This document shows positions 55,614 to 64,000 of a stretch of DNA of 64,000 bases, in pieces (position 1 is the stretch's first letter; each line of letters opens with the position of its first letter). The translations under genes were made by a program, and so were the position numbers. The notes under the pieces are model-generated. The model was not told the origin of the DNA, searched no databases, and saw only the letters and a list, made by a program, of their open reading frames with translations. Where the stretch lies: contig MPML01000014.1 of assembly GCA_002238445.1 (NCBI GenBank), positions 1-64,000 of the forward strand, given 5' to 3'. The stretch is from Caldilineaceae bacterium bin5 (GTDB lineage: Bacteria; Chloroflexota; Anaerolineae; Caldilineales; Caldilineaceae).

Positions 55614-58325
55614 ATGCTTGTCCCTTTGTCCTGGCTCCAAGAATATGTGGAAGTCCCACTTCCCACAACGAAACTGGCCGAACGTCTGACGCTCGCCGGC
55701 CTTGAGGAGGCGAGCCTCACTCGCGTTGGCGAATGGTGGGAAGCCGACAGAATAGTTGTCGGTCAGGTCGTGGCGGTCGCGCCCCATCCCGATGCCGACC
55801 GACTGGTCCTCGTAGACGTGGCACACGAGTCCGGCCCTGCTCCCGCCCACAGTGCCCCCCAGAGAGTTGTTACCGGGGCGCCCAATCTGTTTCAGTTCAA
55901 GGACCGTTCCATCGCCGCCGGGGACCTTCCGGTTCTCAAAGTCGCGTTTGCCCGCGAAGGCGCGCAACTGATCGACGCCTACAGTGACAAGCAGCCGCGT
56001 CCGCGCAAGAAGTTGAAAAAAGCGAAAATCCGCGGCGTCGAGTCGCGCGGTATGGTATGCTCGGAACTGGAACTCGGACTCAGCGAGGAACACGAAGGGA
56101 TTCTTGTTTTGCCTGAAGACGCGCCTGTGGGACTTTCTTTGCGCGAGTATCTGGGCGATGAAATCCTGGAAATCGACTTAACGCCCGACATGGCTCGCTG
56201 CCTGTCCATGTGGGGCATAGCAAGAGAAGTACATGCTCTGACAGAAGGCGCCATTCACCTGCCGGAAGACGAAGACTCCTCCCGCGGCGACGACCATGCC
56301 GCCGCCTACCTGATGGCCCAAATCGACGCTCCGAGCCTGTGTCAGCGATTTACAGGTACAATCATTCGCGATATCGAGGTTGGCCCTTCTCCCAAATGGA
56401 TGCAGGACCGGCTGGCGAGCGCGGGCATGCGCCCTATCAATAACATCGTAGACATAACGAACTTTGTAATGCTGGAAACGGGCCAGCCCCTTCACGCATT
56501 TGACTATGATCTGCTCGTCTCCAGAGCAACCGGAATCGGTGAATCAAAGCCAACAATTATCGTGCGTACCGCCCACGCGAATGAGGTCCTTGAGACCCTG
56601 GACGGTCAGGAACGCAAACTCCAGGATTCGATGCTGGTTATCGCCGACAAGGCCGGCGCGGTTGCAATTGCCGGCGTGATGGGTGGCGCCGAGACGGAGG
56701 TACACGAAAAGACGCGCAATATTTTGCTCGAGGCTGCTACCTTTGACGGCATCAACAACCGCCGGACTTCCCAGTCCTTGCGCCTGCACAGCGAAGCCAG
56801 CCACCGCTTCACCCGCGGCGTTCCAGCCACATTGAACGACCTGGCAGCTCGCAGAGCCGCGAGTCTGATGCAGCAGCATGCCGGCGGGCGTGTCGTTCCC
56901 GGAATCGTAGATGCCTACCCTGTTCCCCAGCCAGAATTGAAAGTTTTCACATCCAGCAGCGACGTGAAACGCCTGTTGGGGATGGAACTGTCGCTGTCAG
57001 AGATTGGCGCCGCTCTCCAGAGGTTGGATTTCGACGTTGAAGAGCTGTCCGATACGCCGGCAGACGCGCCGGAGCGAGCAACATTCGGGCTGGCGCGTGC
57101 ACACGGTGAGCCCGTGATAGCCGCCTCTGTCCCCTGGCATCGGCTGGACGTAACTCTGCCCGCCGACCTGACAGAAGAGGTAGCGCGCGTCGTAGGCTAC
57201 GACCTTATTGGAGAAACGCTCCTCGATACAGTTCTTCCTCCCCAGCGCCGCAACATTCAGCTGGAAACCGAGGAAAACATCCGCGATATTCTCATCGGTT
57301 GCGGGCTGCAGGACACCGTCAATCACACGCTTACAACCCCGGAAAACCACGCCAAGCTGTTCGTCGCGGCATCCCAGGCGAGGGCAAACGGTGACCTTGA
57401 GAGTGCAGGTGTGCCTCACGATTCGTCCTTCATCGCATTGACAAATCCCCTCTCCCCGGAACGGAGGGTGATGCGCCGCACTCTGGTCGTGAGTGCCCTG
57501 GAAAACCTTGCCTTTAACCTGCGCTACTCCGACCGACTGGCTGTCTTCGAAATCGGACGCGTTTACCGGCCACAGCCGAATCCGAGCACGCCTTCTTCTC
57601 AAGGAGCAAAGAACAGTCCGCTGCCAGACGAGGACCGCAGGCTGTGCATCGCTCTGCGGGGAGATCGCAATCCGCAACAGTCCTCCCCTGCCACAGGGCT
57701 TTCCGACACAGATTCAGACCTGTTCGACTTCTTTGATCTGAAGGGAATCATTGAAACACTTCTGGAAAGACTTGGCTTCTCGCAGGAGAACTCCCTCTTC
57801 CACGCCTTTCCGGACAGCGGCCCGAATGACGATCGGACCGATGCCCAGTTCGGTCCCCGCTGCGCACTCATCTCGCTCCATGACCAACACCTGGGCGTCG
57901 TCGGCGAACTGCATCCCAGTGTACGCAACGCTTTTGGCTTGGGCAACGAACGCGTGGTTCTGGCCGAACTGAACCTGGCGCCTCTGGTGCGGCCCAGTTG
58001 GCAAATCTCGCAGATGGCGCCGATAAGCGTCTATCCTCCCGTGGTGGAAGACCTGGCGTTTGTCGTGCCGGAGGATGTGACCCAACGACGGTTGCTCGAT
58101 GCGATTGTAGACGGCGGCGGGCGTAACAGAGATTCAATGCTGACAGCGGTGGAGTTATTCGACATTTATCGCGGCGAGCCTCTGCCAGTCGGCCACAAAT
58201 CACTGGCCTATCGCGTTACCTACCAGAGCATGGCTCACAGCTTGAAGGAAAAAGAGGTAAACCGTCTGCGGCAGCGTATCATCCGCACCGTCGAAAGGGC
58301 CACCGGTGGAAAGCTGCGTGCTTGA
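55614..58325 (+). CDS. pheT: Phenylalanyl-tRNA synthetase beta subunit
   Basis: A 903-residue class II synthetase subunit. It begins [23 protein letters not shown]. The EMAP/tRNA-binding-like domain is [21 protein letters not shown], and the B3/B4 editing region [18 protein letters not shown]. The B5 domain and the catalytic-like core ([28 protein letters not shown]) follow. The C-terminal anticodon-binding FDX-ACB domain is [19 protein letters not shown]...[23 protein letters not shown]. It is longer than the usual 790-830 residues because of linkers. pheS, normally just upstream, is absent from the window. GGGAG precedes the ATG. Confidence 0.95.
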   Translation: MLVPLSWLQEYVEVPLPTTKLAERLTLAGLEEASLTRVGEWWEADRIVVGQVVAVAPHPDADRLVLVDVAHESGPAPAHSAPQRVVTGAPNLFQFKDRSIAAGDLPVLKVAFAREGAQLIDAYSDKQPRPRKKLKKAKIRGVESRGMVCSELELGLSEEHEGILVLPEDAPVGLSLREYLGDEILEIDLTPDMARCLSMWGIAREVHALTEGAIHLPEDEDSSRGDDHAAAYLMAQIDAPSLCQRFTGTIIRDIEVGPSPKWMQDRLASAGMRPINNIVDITNFVMLETGQPLHAFDYDLLVSRATGIGESKPTIIVRTAHANEVLETLDGQERKLQDSMLVIADKAGAVAIAGVMGGAETEVHEKTRNILLEAATFDGINNRRTSQSLRLHSEASHRFTRGVPATLNDLAARRAASLMQQHAGGRVVPGIVDAYPVPQPELKVFTSSSDVKRLLGMELSLSEIGAALQRLDFDVEELSDTPADAPERATFGLARAHGEPVIAASVPWHRLDVTLPADLTEEVARVVGYDLIGETLLDTVLPPQRRNIQLETEENIRDILIGCGLQDTVNHTLTTPENHAKLFVAASQARANGDLESAGVPHDSSFIALTNPLSPERRVMRRTLVVSALENLAFNLRYSDRLAVFEIGRVYRPQPNPSTPSSQGAKNSPLPDEDRRLCIALRGDRNPQQSSPATGLSDTDSDLFDFFDLKGIIETLLERLGFSQENSLFHAFPDSGPNDDRTDAQFGPRCALISLHDQHLGVVGELHPSVRNAFGLGNERVVLAELNLAPLVRPSWQISQMAPISVYPPVVEDLAFVVPEDVTQRRLLDAIVDGGGRNRDSMLTAVELFDIYRGEPLPVGHKSLAYRVTYQSMAHSLKEKEVNRLRQRIIRTVERATGGKLRA

Positions 58326-58485
58326 CAGCTGATGCCGGCCCTTAAGGGTGTCCGGGTGGCCATGCTACCTGAAACAGTCCGGCGCTAGTTTCTTTGACAG
58401 TTCGGTCGTAGGGACTGTTGCGACAGGGCCGGCGTGCAGCTCGCTCGGTACGCGTCACGGCCAAGCAATTGCAGTGTCTGGCTCA

Positions 58486-59445
58486 TCAACGCACGGTGTA
58501 CTTTGGCCCTGATTGCAGTTCCACGGGCTTTCCCCGCCGAATTCTGTAAAGGTCAAGATCGCCCGCGACATCCGTGTTAGGGAAGACAGCGCGAGCTTCC
58601 GCCAGAATTTCCTTAGCGTGATAGCGACGGCTTATATGGTGAAGCACCAGATGCTTCACGCCTGACTTTTCGGCCAGCCGCGCCGCCGCGCGGGCGGTAA
58701 TGTGCCCATGATTCCGCGCCAATTCTTGCTCCTCGTCCAGGTATGTCGCCTCAATAGCCAGTAGGTCCGCATCAGCAACAATCTTGTGCAAGGGACCGGT
58801 CCGGCCCACGTCGCCTACAAAGCAGAATTTTGCCCCCTTCTGCGATTCGCCCAGCACGTCTTCCGGTTGAACTGTGCGCCCATTTGCCAACTCAACCGAC
58901 CGGCCCGCAACCAACTCCCTGCGTTCCGGACCTGCCGGAACGCCAAGCGCTTCGGCCTTCGCATTGTCGAATGGTGAACGAGTCTCCTCCTCGAAGGTAA
59001 AACCGAAGCAGCCAGAGCCGCGATGGGGTACCGAGAACGCGCTGAGCGAAAATCCCTTACCTTCAAACAGAGTACCTGCTTCCATCACATTGAGGCTGAC
59101 GCCGGCCTGCGTAACATTCCCGACGCCGAAAACGACCTCCATCAATCGATGGACTCGGGCCAGCGCCTGCTCGCCGCCGTGAATCTCCAACGTATCCAGG
59201 GTCTCCCAGTGCCCCAGTGTGCTCGCCAGCCCTCCCAGCCCCAATATATGGTCGAGATGTCCGTGCGTGAGTAGGATCTTGTCAAGTCGGCGAAACCCGA
59301 GGCCGCTACGCAAAATTTGACGTTGTGTGCCTTCGCCGCAGTCGATCAGAAAACGGTGCTCCTGTGCCATAACCAACGCAGCTGAAAGGCCCCGGTGAAC
59401 AGAGGGCGCGGACGCTGAAGTCCCAAGAAATACCAGCTCAAACAA
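58486..59445 (-). CDS. rnz: Ribonuclease Z
   Basis: A 319-residue metallo-beta-lactamase nuclease maturing tRNA 3' ends, important where CCA is not encoded, as in both tRNA genes here. The zinc motif is [13 protein letters not shown] (His61, His63, Asp65, His66). [40 protein letters not shown] and [11 protein letters not shown] complete the RNase Z signature. The start is TTG 59445 with AGAGAG upstream, giving [15 protein letters not shown]. It is convergent with pheT; the 160 bases between them show no strong terminator. Confidence 0.93.
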   Translation of the reverse strand: MFELVFLGTSASAPSVHRGLSAALVMAQEHRFLIDCGEGTQRQILRSGLGFRRLDKILLTHGHLDHILGLGGLASTLGHWETLDTLEIHGGEQALARVHRLMEVVFGVGNVTQAGVSLNVMEAGTLFEGKGFSLSAFSVPHRGSGCFGFTFEEETRSPFDNAKAEALGVPAGPERRELVAGRSVELANGRTVQPEDVLGESQKGAKFCFVGDVGRTGPLHKIVADADLLAIEATYLDEEQELARNHGHITARAAARLAEKSGVKHLVLHHISRRYHAKEILAEARAVFPNTDVAGDLDLYRIRRGKPVELQSGPKYTVR

Positions 59446-59521
59446 TGTATTTTCTCTCTGAAATTGTATTGGGCACCGAATCTGAGTCGAGGAAATCGTT
59501 TAAGAAGATCAGATCATCATC

Positions 59522-60019
59522 CTAGTTATCTAGAACCCGCTGTGAGTACCGATGACGCACGCAGTCATAGACGCCCCAGCTTGGCGCGCCCAAACGACCC
59601 ATTACTTCTCCCGGATTGACAAGCAGGCAGTCGCCTAATTGTTCCCAATGTTGTTTGTGGTCATGGCCGTAGCAGACTAGGTCGAATACGCCGCTTTGCG
59701 CAATCCGCCGCGCCGGCTCCGGATAGTGAATTAGCGCGACCTGCCTTCCCCCAAGTTCCAGCTCGGCATAGGGGCCATGTAACGTAACGTGCGCGAATCC
59801 GGCGGCAACCTGCTGCTGCAACCGCCCGTCGCCGTCGTTGTTGCCCTCCACGATATGAATTGGTCCGCCAAATGCCTGCGCCATCTGCGCGACAATAAAA
59901 GGCGCGATCAGATCGCCGCAGTGCAGCAGTATCTCGCAGCCCTCTTCAGCCACGGCGGCCAGCGCATTCTCAAGGTTCCAGATATTGTCGTGGCTATCCG
60001 AAAGGATGGCTATTTTCAT
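59522..60019 (-). CDS. YfcE/MJ0936-type metallophosphoesterase
   Basis: A 165-residue calcineurin-like phosphodiesterase. The metal motifs are MKIAILSDSHDN, LLHCGDLIAPF, VEGNNDGD, ALIHYP and CYGHDHKQHWEQ. Small enzymes of this type hydrolyse phosphodiesters in vitro; their biological substrate is not established. The ATG at 60019 follows GGGAGAAC and gives the standard N-terminus; an upstream start at 60127 does not. It lies 76 bases upstream of rnz in the same direction, so the two may be cotranscribed. Confidence 0.9.
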   Translation of the reverse strand: MKIAILSDSHDNIWNLENALAAVAEEGCEILLHCGDLIAPFIVAQMAQAFGGPIHIVEGNNDGDGRLQQQVAAGFAHVTLHGPYAELELGGRQVALIHYPEPARRIAQSGVFDLVCYGHDHKQHWEQLGDCLLVNPGEVMGRLGAPSWGVYDCVRHRYSQRVLDN

Positions 60020-60298
60020 GCATGTTCTCCCGTTTGCGACCCTGGGCCCGCGGAACCAGTTGGGGCTCGTGTAGTATATCTGACCCGATTCAAGACGGCA
60101 ATGGGGAGTCAATGTGATATAATGCAAGGCAGGTTTCGACGCGCCTTCTAGTCGTTACGCCGTGATTCTCATCCATATTTTTCCGTCGAAAATCTGGCTT
60201 CGGTCGTGTCCTCTCGTGCAAACGCAAACTTGAATCATTGCGCCCGACACGGGCTGCCTACAGCTATAGTCGAAATTTAGTACGCTCTGCCGAATTAC

Positions 60299-60326
60299 TT
60301 GCGCTCTTGGTATATTTCATTATAAT
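60299..60326 (+). promoter_or_regulatory. Sigma70-type promoter for the LysM lipoprotein gene
   Basis: TTGCGC (60299-60304) and TATAAT (60321-60326) are separated by 16 bases. The leader of about 150 bases to 60482 contains a GC-rich hairpin: GCGTT (60408-60412) and GGGG (60415-60418) pair with CCCC (60422-60425) and AACGC (60426-60430). The rest of 60020-60298 shows nothing definite. Confidence 0.5.
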
Positions 60327-60481
60327 CATAGTCGGAGAAAACAATCATCCCTGTCCCGAAAATTCCCAGCGCAGTACTGCGAGTCGATGGGGGCTTTTTC
60401 CAGGATCGCGTTGAGGGGCCGCCCCAACGCAGCGACATACCCAGCCTTGCAGGTCCGTTGTAAACACAGGCACCAATCCAA

Positions 60482-61498
60482 ATGAACTGGCTTTCTACGA
60501 TAGCAAGTAAGGTGGCAGTGACTGCCATTGCAGCATTAGCGGCACTCTTTGCCCTCTCTGCGTGCGGACAGGTCATCACCCTCATTCCAACCACAACACC
60601 GGTGCCGGAGGCGGCCGCCACTTTGGTGCCTCCCACAGGCCCGACTGCCGTTCCAACGGCCACACCCGCCCCTTATACCCCTCCCCCAACCCCGACTCCA
60701 ACCGATACGCCTACGCCAACCATTTACACTGTCGTGACCGGCGATAACCTAGGTCGTATTGCCACTTTATTCGGAGTATCTGTCGCTGCGATACAGGAAC
60801 GAAACAATATCTCGGACCCGCGCACGCTCCAGCCCGGCCAGCAACTGGTGATTCCGTCGCCGGTGTCAACTGACGGCGGTCCAGCAGGTGTCAGGCCGAC
60901 TCCAACTCCTATTGCCTTTTCCCATCAGAGAGTACATTTCAGCTTTACGCCGCTTGGAGGCCTGTGGGTCCTGGGCGAAGTCGAAAACACGAGCGCCTTT
61001 ATGCTCGAACAGGTTCGCGTCGGAGTCAAGCTCCTGGACGCACAGCGGCAAATCTTGGCGGAAGATAATGGCATGGTGCTGCTGAACCTGGTTGAGCCAG
61101 GAGGAGTTGCGCCTTTTGCAATCCTTTTTGAAGAGGCTCCGAAAGAGTTTGCGAGCTACATTATTTTTCCTGTCAGCGGAGTTCCGGCATACGAAGGTGG
61201 TTACTACCGGGAACTGGCCGTGGATGAACTGACTTCAGAAGGAGAAAGCTACTCAGCATACACAGTTAGAGGCACCGTGCGGAATATTGGCCAGGAGGAA
61301 GCTCTTGAGGTGCAGGTAATTCTGACTGCTTACGACCCACTTGACCGCGTGATTGCGACTCGCAGAATCGCGCCCGATCACAATGTTGTCGCCGCAGGTG
61401 GAGCCACAACCTTTACCGCCATCCTCGTTCCGTTTGGCGGGCCGGTGGAACGGATACATGCGGCTGCGCAAGGACGAAGATACCCGGCTGGAAACTAA
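60482..61498 (+). CDS. LysM-domain lipoprotein
   Basis: A 338-residue exported protein. The signal peptide ends in lipobox ALSAC, followed by a long Thr/Pro linker (TPAPYTPPPTPTPTDTPTPT, about 45-80). One LysM domain (YTVVTGDNLGRIATLFGVSV...LQPGQQLVIPS, about 82-127) is expected to bind peptidoglycan or chitin-like glycans. The C-terminal part (FSFTPLGGLWVLGEVENTSAFMLEQVRVGVKLLD and YTVRGTVRNIGQEEALEVQVIL) looks like two FxLYD-type beta-sandwich repeats. Probably a cell-envelope protein; the precise role is unknown. It ends 12 bases from the convergent aldehyde dehydrogenase gene. Confidence 0.85.
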   Translation: MNWLSTIASKVAVTAIAALAALFALSACGQVITLIPTTTPVPEAAATLVPPTGPTAVPTATPAPYTPPPTPTPTDTPTPTIYTVVTGDNLGRIATLFGVSVAAIQERNNISDPRTLQPGQQLVIPSPVSTDGGPAGVRPTPTPIAFSHQRVHFSFTPLGGLWVLGEVENTSAFMLEQVRVGVKLLDAQRQILAEDNGMVLLNLVEPGGVAPFAILFEEAPKEFASYIIFPVSGVPAYEGGYYRELAVDELTSEGESYSAYTVRGTVRNIGQEEALEVQVILTAYDPLDRVIATRRIAPDHNVVAAGGATTFTAILVPFGGPVERIHAAAQGRRYPAGN

Positions 61499-61510
61499 AG
61501 GCCGCCTGGC

Positions 61511-63064
61511 CTAATTGACGTCAAAAGTAACCCCTTGGGCCAGAGGAAGTTCACTTCCGTAGTTGATCGTCACTGTCTGACGACGGGCGTATGCCTTCCA
61601 GGCGTCCGAACCGCTTTCGCGACCGCCGCCAGTGTCCTTCTCGCCGCCGAAGGCGCCTCCGATCTCTGCGCCGGCGGTGCCGGTGTTAACACTGGCAAGC
61701 CCGCAATCGCTACCTGTTACACTTAGAAACGCCTCGACTTCGCGAAGATTATTGCTGAATATGGCGGAAGAAAGTCCCTGGGACACACCGTTGTGAATGG
61801 CGAACGCATCTTCAAGTTTCTCATACCTTAGCACGTACAGTATCGGCGCAAACGTTTCCTCGCCGACGATCTCAGAATCCGGCGCGACGCCCTCAATCAA
61901 AGTCGGCGCGACGTAGTTCCCCCCTTCGAGTCCTGGTACAGTCAGAACCGAGTTTCCGAACAGAACACGCCCGCCGGCAGCTTGTGCCCTCCCGATCGCC
62001 GAACAGTAGGCCTCAACCGCTCCCTGGTTGATCAGCGGCCCCACCAGCACGCCCGGTTCGAGTGGGCTGCCAACCTTTGCAGTCTCGTAGGCCGCAACCA
62101 GCCGGGGAAGAAAGCTTTCAAAGAGGCTCCCGTGAAGGATAACGCGCCGGGTCGTGGTACAACGCTGGCCTGCCGTCGCCAGCGCGCCGAATGCAACCCC
62201 TCGCAGCGCAATCTCCAGGTCGGCATCCGGCGTAACAATGGCCGCATTGTTGCCACCCATCTCCAGAATCGTGCGGCCTATGCGTTCCCCTACTCGCGCA
62301 GCCACGCCGCGCCCGGTCTGAACTGAGCCGGTAAAGGACAGCAAGGGCAACCGCCGATCCGTGCTCATGCGCTGTCCGAACTCACCGGCCTCGTCTACTG
62401 CCAGCAGAAATATTGGGGGCAGCCCGAAATCGTCAAGTACAGCGTTAACGATATTGGTCGTAGCAATCGCGGTAAGTGCAGCGTCAGGCGAGGGTTTCCA
62501 AACGACGACATTGCCGATAACCGAAGCGATGAACGCATTCCAGGACCAGGGGGCACAGGGGAAATTAAACGCTGTGATTACGCCGACAACGCCATAGGGA
62601 TGCCACTGTTCATACAGTCGGTGGTTGGGCCGCTCGCTGGCCATCGTCACACCGTACAGCTGGCGGGAGAGGCCGACAGCAAAGTCGCTGATGTCGATCA
62701 TCTCCTGCACTTCGCCTTTGCCCTCTACAGGAGTCTTTGCCACCTCGAGCGTAACCAGAAGGCCAAGGCTATCAACGTACTCGCGCAGCCGGTCGCCGAT
62801 AGCCCGTACTACCTCCCCCCGCTTTGGCGCCGGTACCTGTGACCATTCCTGATAGGCAATCCAGGCCCTTTCCATCAGCCGATCGTAGTCATCATTCCCG
62901 GCGACGGCAACATCTGCCAGCCATTCGCCGTTGATGGGCGAATGCACCGCGAGGCGGCGCCGGCCTTCTCCCGCCAGCCACTGCCCATCGTACAATCCGG
63001 AAACCTGCTGATAGAGGCCCAGATCGGCAAAGACCCGATCCTTCACCGCTTCGAATTCGGACAT
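61511..63064 (-). CDS. ALDH7-family aldehyde dehydrogenase (aminoadipic semialdehyde type)
   Basis: A 517-residue NAD(P)-dependent enzyme of the antiquitin/ALDH7 class. Family markers are EQWHPYGVVGVITAFNFPCAPWSWNA, FTGSVQTGRGVA, ILEMGGNNAAIV with the general-base Glu, and AGQRCTTTRRV with catalytic Cys302. NTGTAGAEIGGAFGGEKDTG followed by GGRESGSDAWK is distinctive for ALDH7. Members oxidise alpha-aminoadipic semialdehyde / piperideine-6-carboxylate in lysine catabolism. The ATG at 63064 follows AGGAAG. A PhyH gene lies 41 bases upstream in the same direction, so the pair may oxidise a hydroxylated product. Confidence 0.88.
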   Translation of the reverse strand: MSEFEAVKDRVFADLGLYQQVSGLYDGQWLAGEGRRRLAVHSPINGEWLADVAVAGNDDYDRLMERAWIAYQEWSQVPAPKRGEVVRAIGDRLREYVDSLGLLVTLEVAKTPVEGKGEVQEMIDISDFAVGLSRQLYGVTMASERPNHRLYEQWHPYGVVGVITAFNFPCAPWSWNAFIASVIGNVVVWKPSPDAALTAIATTNIVNAVLDDFGLPPIFLLAVDEAGEFGQRMSTDRRLPLLSFTGSVQTGRGVAARVGERIGRTILEMGGNNAAIVTPDADLEIALRGVAFGALATAGQRCTTTRRVILHGSLFESFLPRLVAAYETAKVGSPLEPGVLVGPLINQGAVEAYCSAIGRAQAAGGRVLFGNSVLTVPGLEGGNYVAPTLIEGVAPDSEIVGEETFAPILYVLRYEKLEDAFAIHNGVSQGLSSAIFSNNLREVEAFLSVTGSDCGLASVNTGTAGAEIGGAFGGEKDTGGGRESGSDAWKAYARRQTVTINYGSELPLAQGVTFDVN

Positions 63065-63105
63065 GCTTATCTTCCTGCCTTCTGCCCTACACTTCTCTGT
63101 TGCCT

Positions 63106-64000
63106 TCAAAGGTGAACGGGAATATCTCCCTCCGTCTCGACCCGGGCCTCGGCCCATGACCGCAACGGTACATCCTCGTCGCTCTTCGTCAGCCAGTATT
63201 GCGAGGAAGGATGGAAAGCCGAATCGTTCCCCAGCGGGTCGCCGCCACTGGCAAGCGCGCCCAGTAGCTGCTTGCGAATTGGCGAACTGCGGTCAACCAG
63301 TGCCTGATCTTGCGTGATATAGTCAGTGGGACGCAGCCAACGGTAGTTGTAGCCGACATGCATGATCTTGCGTGTGCGGTTGGAAAGATTGGGGCCGACG
63401 CAGTGCCAGACTGCCGTGCGCCACAGGACCGCCGCGCCCGGTTTCAGCCGCAATTCCAGCGCTTCGCTCGGGTCGACCTGCCGGCCCATTTCACGCAGTT
63501 CGCTCGGCGAACGCAAATGGCTTCCCGGTACCAGCCACAAGTTGCCGCTCTGCGATTCGCTCAGATCCGAAAGCACGTAGAATACCTTGATCTCCATGAA
63601 AGGCAGCCGCCCGTCCAGCGAGGGGGCCATGAAAAGCGAATCGCTGGCCAGATCAGGGTGCCACGACAGGTTGCGGTATCCGACCTCCTGGTCCCCGCCG
63701 TCCCCCACGCCTAGCGCACCCGGTTGGATGCCTTCCGGATATGGAGGACGGTAATCCAGATGCGTTGTGCGAATCTGGATATTCCAGCCAATGGCGTCCA
63801 CCACCAGCGGCAACATGCGCGGATGGTCGATTAGATCGAGAAAGGCGTCATGATGGGACAGGGCATTGCGCACTGCAAAAGGGTCGTTCGGGCCAAGCCC
63901 TTGGACGGTCCGGACTTCCGCGGCAACCTCGTCGATGGCCGCCAGCAGCCTTTCCAACTCCGCCGGGGTCAGAAAATCCTCGAGAATGACAAACCCTTGT
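63106..64000 (-). CDS. Phytanoyl-CoA dioxygenase (PhyH) family protein, fourth copy (5' end outside window)
   Basis: The frame stays open to the window end, reading GFVILEDFLTPAELERLL, the typical early part of a PhyH protein, so only a few residues are missing. The Fe(II) motif is His-x-Asp in LSWHPDLASD. The distal His is in TAVWHCVGPNLS, and the Arg for 2-oxoglutarate is in NRTRKIMHVGY. It differs clearly from the other three copies and has a C-terminal extension of about 60 residues. It is upstream of, and probably cotranscribed with, the ALDH7 gene. Confidence 0.88.
   Translation of the reverse strand, partial: QGFVILEDFLTPAELERLLAAIDEVAAEVRTVQGLGPNDPFAVRNALSHHDAFLDLIDHPRMLPLVVDAIGWNIQIRTTHLDYRPPYPEGIQPGALGVGDGGDQEVGYRNLSWHPDLASDSLFMAPSLDGRLPFMEIKVFYVLSDLSESQSGNLWLVPGSHLRSPSELREMGRQVDPSEALELRLKPGAAVLWRTAVWHCVGPNLSNRTRKIMHVGYNYRWLRPTDYITQDQALVDRSSPIRKQLLGALASGGDPLGNDSAFHPSSQYWLTKSDEDVPLRSWAEARVETEGDIPVHL

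Overview
The window is bacterial. Gene content points to a Chloroflexota (Anaerolineae/Caldilineales-like) genome, probably an uncultured lineage. The clues are lipoproteins with Pro/Thr-rich linkers, family-5 binding proteins with acidic/Ala-rich linkers after the lipobox, several phytanoyl-CoA-dioxygenase-like (PhyH) enzymes, and a PIN-TRAM / cysS / rlmB order. The phylum is an inference. No rRNA, phage, CRISPR or transposase gene was seen.

Layout. 0-5 kb: rpmG with its own promoter and terminator, tRNA-Lys(CTT), an M29 aminopeptidase translationally coupled to a homocysteine S-methyltransferase, a c-type cytochrome lipoprotein and a pterin-carbinolamine-dehydratase-like protein. 4.6-9.3 kb (minus): glycosyltransferase, PIN-TRAM protein, cysS, rlmB. 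9.8-16.6 kb: small membrane protein, threonine synthase, two-gene ABC-2 exporter, fold-type II PLP enzyme, xseA. 16.7-19.4 kb: an arsenic operon (arsR-arsM-MFS) with a visible operator over its promoter and an unusual Cys-rich loop in the transporter. 19.8-26.8 kb (minus): copA, ccmF, a CcmI-like protein, a zinc dehydrogenase and a metallo-beta-lactamase-like protein with an altered metal motif. 28-48.7 kb: an accessory catabolic region with a dimethylformamidase-like enzyme, a decayed sugar-permease gene, three PhyH dioxygenases, a PfkB kinase, an amidohydrolase overlapping a Rieske ferredoxin, a SIS protein and two peptide-type ABC importers, only one with its own ATPases. 49-64 kb: tRNA-Leu(TAA), mltG, rmd and gmd (GDP-deoxyhexose synthesis), a DUF4062-like protein, a NUDIX hydrolase, pheT, rnz, a YfcE-like phosphodiesterase, a LysM lipoprotein, and an ALDH7-type dehydrogenase paired with a fourth PhyH gene cut by the window end.

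The strongest new signal is a dispersed non-coding element of about 287-307 bp. Four complete copies (9495-9781, 19526-19832, 27726-28018, 51332-51618) share terminal inverted repeats of about 15-18 bp (GTAACTACT.AGCCGCAA type). Each is flanked by a 7-bp target duplication, perfect in one copy and 6/7 in three. There are also partial copies at 1-149, 49287-49480 and 51632-51785. The GC-rich core holds two hairpins; the second differs between copies with both arms changed together. It behaves as a MITE-like family whose transposase lies outside this window.
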